Below, in pieces: positions 59,646-64,000 of a DNA stretch of 64,000 nt. The DNA is from Sediminispirochaeta bajacaliforniensis DSM 16054. GTDB taxonomy: Bacteria > Spirochaetota > Spirochaetia > DSM-16054 > Sediminispirochaetaceae. A program made the translations under genes and the position numbers. The DNA is taken from positions 93,195 to 157,194 of the forward strand of contig NZ_KB899410.1 of the NCBI RefSeq assembly GCF_000378205.1. Direction: 5' to 3'. Under the pieces are notes generated by a model. It was not told the origin of the DNA and ran no database searches. It saw nothing but the letters and a program-made list of their open reading frames with translations. How positions within the stretch are numbered: the stretch's first letter is position 1; each line of letters starts with the position of its first letter.

Positions 59646-60485
59646 TCACTGCTGAACTCTGAAGGCCTCTATCTGTGCCTTGTTGTCATGCAGAAATTCT
59701 AAAGTGCGTTGTTGACTGTCGCCGAAAAAATCCCGCTGGAGTGCCATGGTATCGGGACCTATATATCGAAAGTGCCACGGCTCCCACATGTAACCGGTAA
59801 CGGCTTCTTCCCCTTCGGGGAATGAAAGGGAGAACCCGTACTTCCAGGCGTTCTCTTTCATCCATTTTCCCGCCTTTGTATCGGCAAAGGCCTCGGTAAT
59901 GCTTCCGAAGTCGATCACGGTACCAAGCTGGTGTTGGCTATGGCCGGGTCGTGCCGAGTAGCGGTCGGCGGCTTCCTGTCCATCGGCTTTTACATAACGT
60001 TGATACAGGCCCTGCTGGTAGGTCCAGGAACGAAAGGTCGAGGAAAAAAGCAGGGTGACACCATCCGCCTTTGCGGCATCATTCAGGGCCAAAACATGGG
60101 GCATGACGGCCTTGCTGAGGGAAAGGTCCTTTCGACTTACCGCCAGGGGGTAATCGTTCAGCGAAACCCTATCTTCCGGTTCCCACTCCTCGGGAAGGGC
60201 ATGGTTTTTATCCACAAGGATTGTCAGGATTTCCGGTTCCTCACTAACCTTAAGAACCAGCTCGAGAAAATCCTGCGGTTTGGCAAGGATTGCCTGACGA
60301 GTTGCCTCCGGCAGGGATGTCGTCATCTCTTTGAGATCTTCTATTGTCATGGTGAACTCCGGATGGAGATATACAATTTCCGGGGATTTTTCTTCTTCCG
60401 CTGTTGCATCTTCACAGGAACTCAGGAGAATGAAGGCGGCAAGAAGCGGCAACAGGATACTAATTTTTTGATGCATTGTGCTCAT
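59646..60485 (-). CDS. VanY-type D-alanyl-D-alanine carboxypeptidase lipoprotein (peptidase M15B)
   Basis: A ~279-aa lipoprotein with lipobox FILLSSCED. The C-terminal peptidase M15 domain has the zinc motifs ARPGHSQHQLGTVIDFG (SxHxxGxAxD-like, near residue 195) and EPWHFRYIG (near 250). It trims the terminal D-Ala of peptidoglycan stems in the periplasm. The ATG at 60485 gives MSTMHQK before the hydrophobic segment. A TTG at 60539 would overlap the cyclase stop but spoils the signal peptide. It converges with the glycosidase gene with no gap. Confidence 0.85.
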   Translation of the reverse strand: MSTMHQKISILLPLLAAFILLSSCEDATAEEEKSPEIVYLHPEFTMTIEDLKEMTTSLPEATRQAILAKPQDFLELVLKVSEEPEILTILVDKNHALPEEWEPEDRVSLNDYPLAVSRKDLSLSKAVMPHVLALNDAAKADGVTLLFSSTFRSWTYQQGLYQRYVKADGQEAADRYSARPGHSQHQLGTVIDFGSITEAFADTKAGKWMKENAWKYGFSLSFPEGEEAVTGYMWEPWHFRYIGPDTMALQRDFFGDSQQRTLEFLHDNKAQIEAFRVQQ

Positions 60486-60535
60486 GTCAGCCACTATACC
60501 GAAGCTTCGCCGTTTGGACAATGAGAGGGAGTTTA

Positions 60536-61534
60536 TCAAAGTACACGACGCATTCTGAAGATTTTCTTTCCTTCAAACTCTCCCTCTTCGAGAAAGAGCT
60601 CTTTAAGCCCAGGATGGGTCGTTTCATATACCTGCCTGGTGATATAGAGGTTTCCGGGAACGGCGTATTTTGTGCCAAGGTGAAAAATGAAGTTGATCGC
60701 ATCCGAAACAATGGTTCCGGTATTGCCTCGCTCTTTGTAAACGGTTTCTCCGATGTGGATTCCAAGGCGGTAGGAGATCGGTGTTCCGAAGGGGAAATCC
60801 TCGCAACTGGCAATGGCTCTATTCATCATAAGCTTGCAGGCGGCGAGGACCATGGGAAACGAGCTTCCGTTATAGGGAAAAAGTACAAGACCGCCGAATT
60901 CGTTCCACATCCAAATGCGGCCGTTTATCTGCTCGAAATTCTTGCGTATAAACCCCTGAAACTTATCTTTTACCGCCTTGAGGTGATCTTGCCCCGAACT
61001 TCGTTTCCATTCGCTTGTTGAATCGAGTTCAGCAAACAGCATACAAAAAAGATAGTTTTTTCCCTGCTCGACGTGCTTCCATTCTCCCCCGGGAATGATG
61101 CATTCCTGCGGAAAGGAAAGGGGATCCGGACAGGTCCCGGGCTTGGTTGCTGCCGCGCTGTCTATTGATGTACCAAGAAAATCTTCAATCTCTTTCAATC
61201 GTTTTGTCTGAAAGCCACGTTGAAAGAGCTTTTTCCCAAGATAATCGACCCCTCCCTGACGAAAAAAAAGTGCGGGGTCTTCCATAGCATCCTTGCTGTC
61301 TATGACCGCAGCACATACATGGGGCATTTTTAGGAGAAAACGTAGTTCTTTGCCGTAGGCTTTTTCTTCCTGCTGACTGATATCGTAATAGACAAGGCAG
61401 GTTTCAGTTTCGTCTTTCAACCGGGAACGGTATTCCTTTCTGGGAAGTAGCTCTATGCTGTTTTTGCGACTTCGCTTGATGGCCGAGAAATGGTCCGTAA
61501 TCTTTTTTTGATCGCTGATTACAAAGAGTTTCAC
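60536..61534 (-). CDS. Degenerate class III cyclase-like protein (second of a pair)
   Basis: A 332-aa soluble protein. The first ~100 residues look receiver-like (MKLFVISDQKK, CAAVIDSKDAM), and the remainder aligns with a nucleotide cyclase domain: FAELDSTSEW where FxDIxGFT is expected, WNEFGGLVLFPY where GDGxxAxF is expected, and YRLGIHIGETVY. The two metal-binding aspartates are not both in place: the second is replaced in NEFGG. It is likely a pseudo-enzyme that regulates its partner. The GTG start overlaps the stop of the upstream cyclase-like gene. Confidence 0.65.
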   Translation of the reverse strand: MKLFVISDQKKITDHFSAIKRSRKNSIELLPRKEYRSRLKDETETCLVYYDISQQEEKAYGKELRFLLKMPHVCAAVIDSKDAMEDPALFFRQGGVDYLGKKLFQRGFQTKRLKEIEDFLGTSIDSAAATKPGTCPDPLSFPQECIIPGGEWKHVEQGKNYLFCMLFAELDSTSEWKRSSGQDHLKAVKDKFQGFIRKNFEQINGRIWMWNEFGGLVLFPYNGSSFPMVLAACKLMMNRAIASCEDFPFGTPISYRLGIHIGETVYKERGNTGTIVSDAINFIFHLGTKYAVPGNLYITRQVYETTHPGLKELFLEEGEFEGKKIFRMRRVL

Positions 61535-62460
61535 GGCTTCTCCAGTTTGAGGGTGTAACGGTAGTATTCAAGCTGATCTTTTCCCGTAAAGGGTTCGAGG
61601 TCGGTGGAAGAGATCGCATCAAGCATGAGCTTTACCACCGAGCTGATGGTCATGGTGTCAGGTAATGTCATACGGGATTCAATGTCCATGATCCGCTTTA
61701 TGGTTTCGCAGGATTTTAGTTCTTCTTCGTCCGGTGTGTAATCGAAGGGTCCGCTATGAATGGCGACTCTGATGTTGAGAGGCGATTTCAGTGGACAGGA
61801 TATTTTGTTGTAAAAAAAGAGTTCATGAAGGATTTCCCGGCCTGCCATGACGGCACTCTGGTTTTTGTTATTGAAAAAGAAGGTGGCCAGGCCTCCGTCT
61901 CCCTCCCAGCTCCATATCCTGCCGTTGCGTTTAAGGACGGCATTTTGACAGATTTCCCGGAGGGCTTCATAGGCTGCACCGACCTGTTCTTCCTGATTTT
62001 TTCTTACAATAACCGAATTGCCGACGATGTCGATCCTGAGAAAGGTGAGGGTATATTCCTTCGCCGTTTTTAGCGCGCCCCAGTTTCTTGTAATACTATA
62101 TTGAGGGTTCTCGACAAAGAGCTGGTTTGTTGTATCGTAGAGATAGCCGAGCTCAAAGACTCCGGAAATGATATCGCGCATGTAGGGAACGGTGTATCTT
62201 CGCCCCATGAGCCCTTTGTCTCCGATCTCTACCAGAAGTAAGACGAAATCGAGAAAGCGATCGGCCTTGACCATGTCGTGGACGATTTGTCGTGCGGCTT
62301 CTTTATTTGGAATTGGCATACTCGAGGGGAATCCCGTTCTTGCATAAAGGTCGTAATTGGGAAAGACCTTTTTGGCAAGGACCACCATCGTCTTCGTTGT
62401 CATGGATTGAGCGAGGGCCTTTGAACTCGTGTTGATTAATGCGCTTCCTATTCGTTTCAC
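61531..62460 (-). CDS. Class III cyclase-like protein with retained metal aspartates (first of a pair)
   Basis: A 309-aa protein. An N-terminal helical region (~1-135) is followed by a cyclase-like domain: LTFLRIDIVGNSVIV (first metal Asp retained), WSWEGDGGLATFFF (second metal Asp retained) and IRVAIHSGPFDYTP. Later catalytic residues are not clearly recognisable, so activity is uncertain. With its degenerate partner it could form a heterodimer with one active site, as class III cyclases work as dimers. GTG start at 62460. There is no transmembrane helix. Confidence 0.65.
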   Translation of the reverse strand: MKRIGSALINTSSKALAQSMTTKTMVVLAKKVFPNYDLYARTGFPSSMPIPNKEAARQIVHDMVKADRFLDFVLLLVEIGDKGLMGRRYTVPYMRDIISGVFELGYLYDTTNQLFVENPQYSITRNWGALKTAKEYTLTFLRIDIVGNSVIVRKNQEEQVGAAYEALREICQNAVLKRNGRIWSWEGDGGLATFFFNNKNQSAVMAGREILHELFFYNKISCPLKSPLNIRVAIHSGPFDYTPDEEELKSCETIKRIMDIESRMTLPDTMTISSVVKLMLDAISSTDLEPFTGKDQLEYYRYTLKLEKP

Positions 62461-62532
62461 AAACCTACCACAGTATACTTATTAATCGACAATTTTTATG
62501 CTTAATCAAGTTGTTTTGTGGCGATACGGAAG

Positions 62533-62568
62533 ATAAAAAGGCCGTGGGACCTGACAGGCCCCACGGCC
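62533..62568 (-). terminator. Rho-independent terminator after xylA
   Basis: On the minus strand GGCCGTGGG and CCCACGGCC form a perfect nine-base stem around an 11-base loop, followed by TTTTTATC. It starts 22 bases after the xylA stop and insulates the cyclase pair downstream. Confidence 0.9.
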
Positions 62569-62590
62569 GAAGCTCTCCCGGAGGAGAGGG

Positions 62591-63931
62591 TCAGCGTACG
62601 AACATGTAGCGGTTCAGGATGTTTTCCAGAAGCTCCTGGTTTCCGCTGATGGTTTCCGGCTCCCTGGCGTCAAGAGCGATGTTGCGCAATTCTTCAAGGG
62701 AGAGTTTTCCCGCCTCGAATTCCGCTCCCTTCCCCGAATCGAAGGAAGCATAGCGTTTGCTTTTACGCTTGGGCAATTCACTTTTGGTATTAATGTTGTA
62801 GGCGATTTCCAGACCAAGAGCAAAGGCGTCCATTCCGCCAATATGGGCATAGAAGAGATCTGCTGGATCGGTGGAGTTTCGCCGGCGCTTGGCGTCGAAA
62901 TTGAGGCCTCCGTAGGTAAATCCTCCGTTTTCAAGGATCACCATCATTGCCCTTGCCGTCTCATAGACATTCGAGGGAAATTGGTCGGTGTCCCAGCCAT
63001 TCTGATAGTCTCCCTGGTTCGCGTCGACACTGCCGAGTAGGCCGTTGTCTGCAGCTACCTGGAGGTCATGCCAGAACGTGTGGCCGGCGAGGGTCGCGTG
63101 GTTGTTTTCGATGTTGATGGCAAAATCCTTTTCCAGGCCGTTTGTTTTGATGAAGGCGGCCACGGTTTCCGCATCGTAGTCGTATTGGTGCTTTGTCGGC
63201 TCCATGGGCTTGGGCTCTATCATGAAGGTTCCCTTGAAACCAGCCTTGCGGCCATAATCCCTGGCAGCGGTGAGGAAACGGAGCAGGTGCTCTTTTTCCC
63301 GCTTCATGTCGGTGTTCAGAAGGCTCATGTAGCCCTCTCGTCCGCCCCAGAATACATATCCTCCTCCGCCAAGGAGAATCGTTGCATCGATGGCTGCCTT
63401 TACCTGGGCCGCGGCAAAGGGAATGACGTCGAAATTGGGATTGGTAGCCGCTCCATTCATGAATCGGGGATGATTGAAAAGATTCGCCGTACCCCACAAA
63501 AGTTTGACACCGGTGGCCTCCTGGCGCTCCTTTGCCATGCCTGCCAGCTCCATCAGGTTCTTTTCGCTTTCTGTAACGCTTTTCCCTTCGGGAGCAAGAT
63601 CCCGGTCGTGAAAACAGTAAAAGGGGGCGTCAATCTTTGTGATAAATTCAAATGCCGCATCTACCTTGTCCTTTGCCGCCTCCATGGGGTCCGCCTTGAC
63701 TGCCCAGGGAAAAAAGTGGGTATCCGCTCCAAAGGGATCGAGGCCTCCTGCGCAGAAGCTGTGCCAATAGGCGATGGAAAATCTGAGGTGTTCCCTCATG
63801 GTCTTGTTTCCGATTTTTTTGTCGGGATCGTAAAAACGAAAAGCGAGAGGGTTGTCGGTTCCCGCTCCTTCATACGCTATTTTTCCGATTCCCGGAAAAT
63901 ACTCTTTATTGCCGATAAAATAGTCTTTCAT
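62591..63931 (-). CDS. xylA: Xylose isomerase
   Basis: XylA interconverts D-xylose and D-xylulose in the cytoplasm using two divalent metals. The 446-aa protein is of the longer class II type. Active-site segments are [13 protein letters not shown] (His/Asp pair near residue 103), [17 protein letters not shown] (near 195), [16 protein letters not shown] (metal Glu and Lys near 240), [26 protein letters not shown] and [11 protein letters not shown]. The ATG has AGGAGGAA upstream, buried in a short inverted repeat. No xylB or transporter is visible before the window ends. It is followed by its own terminator, so it is the last gene of its transcript. Confidence 0.97.
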   Translation of the reverse strand: MKDYFIGNKEYFPGIGKIAYEGAGTDNPLAFRFYDPDKKIGNKTMREHLRFSIAYWHSFCAGGLDPFGADTHFFPWAVKADPMEAAKDKVDAAFEFITKIDAPFYCFHDRDLAPEGKSVTESEKNLMELAGMAKERQEATGVKLLWGTANLFNHPRFMNGAATNPNFDVIPFAAAQVKAAIDATILLGGGGYVFWGGREGYMSLLNTDMKREKEHLLRFLTAARDYGRKAGFKGTFMIEPKPMEPTKHQYDYDAETVAAFIKTNGLEKDFAINIENNHATLAGHTFWHDLQVAADNGLLGSVDANQGDYQNGWDTDQFPSNVYETARAMMVILENGGFTYGGLNFDAKRRRNSTDPADLFYAHIGGMDAFALGLEIAYNINTKSELPKRKSKRYASFDSGKGAEFEAGKLSLEELRNIALDAREPETISGNQELLENILNRYMFVR

Positions 63932-63938
63932 GTGGTTC

Positions 63939-63960
63939 CTCCTATATCCAAATATAGGAG
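63939..63960. promoter_or_regulatory. Inverted repeat over the xylA Shine-Dalgarno
   Basis: CTCCTATAT (63939-63947) and ATATAGGAG (63952-63960) form a nine-base stem with a four-base loop. On the minus strand the arm nearer the gene holds the TAGGAGG ribosome-binding site of xylA. The hairpin could limit translation, or the repeat could be an operator for a dimeric repressor. Confidence 0.45.
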
Positions 63961-64000
63961 CTGTTTTTCGACTCTGCTATGGAGAAGATTGACAAAAGAT

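Overview
The window reads as chromosomal DNA of a free-living, Gram-negative-type spirochaete, most like the Spirochaeta/Sediminispirochaeta group. This is inferred from gene families only: many lipoproteins with relaxed lipoboxes, outer-membrane barrels, Omp85-type proteins, TPR and LysM envelope proteins, sulfurtransferases and xylose isomerase. No species marker such as rRNA is present. No tRNA, rRNA, CRISPR array, prophage or complete insertion sequence was seen. Genes are dense, with many 4-base ATGA/GTGA overlaps. No stretch longer than 300 bases lacks a gene or gene remnant.

Layout. 0-1.8 kb (minus): larC (cut by the window edge), larE and a DUF3842 gene, for maturation of the nickel cofactor of lactate racemase-like enzymes. 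1.9-4.0 kb (plus): a CPBP membrane protease, a small inverted-repeat element, a decayed alcohol dehydrogenase and a DUF4386 membrane protein. 4.0-8.9 kb (minus): methyltransferase, DUF364 protein and a three-gene FecBCD-type ABC importer, preceded by a 26-bp palindrome. 9.1-13.0 kb (plus): mnmE, mnmG and rsmG. 13.0-17.5 kb: a TPR/Mrr-like protein (minus), then an unusual Hsp70-substrate-domain/LysM protein and a lytic transglycosylase (plus). 17.5-26.1 kb (plus): uppP, then ftsK and six coupled genes: two EamA-like half-flippases, a glycosyltransferase/ATP-grasp fusion and an NMT1-type ABC importer. 26.0-29.7 kb: an ArnT-like membrane protein (minus) and two exported rhodaneses (plus).

29.8-41.2 kb is an envelope-stress or export block. 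TolC, RND pump, adaptor and a short Omp85 protein run leftwards. A response regulator, sensor kinase and patatin-Omp85 protein run rightwards from the same intergenic region. By eye its regulatory and Omp85 part is more AT-rich than its surroundings, and a small palindromic element ends it. 41.3-51.6 kb (minus) is a long operon-like run: CHASE2 cyclase, SMUG1-type uracil glycosylase, DEAD-box helicase and a phospholipid module (lipid kinase, two PlsC-type acyltransferases, a HAD phosphatase and a glycerol-kinase-like enzyme), with a small barrel last. 51.8-55.5 kb (plus), divergent from the cyclase, holds an SLH-like protein, a barrel, a FecR-domain protein and two duplicated lipoproteins, then a truncated nucleotidyltransferase. 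55.7-59.6 kb (plus) is an unfamiliar three-gene operon: two related glycosyltransferase-like proteins, one with a PqqD-like N-terminus, and a phosphodiester-glycosidase-like lipoprotein. 59.6-63.9 kb (minus): a VanY-type carboxypeptidase, a pair of divergent cyclase-like proteins and xylA.

The most interesting signals are the glycosyltransferase/ATP-grasp fusion operon coupled to ftsK, the PqqD-like glycosyltransferase operon, the Hsp70-SBD/TM/LysM protein, the RND pump lacking its usual proton-relay acids, and a family of short TA-flanked inverted repeats found next to broken genes.
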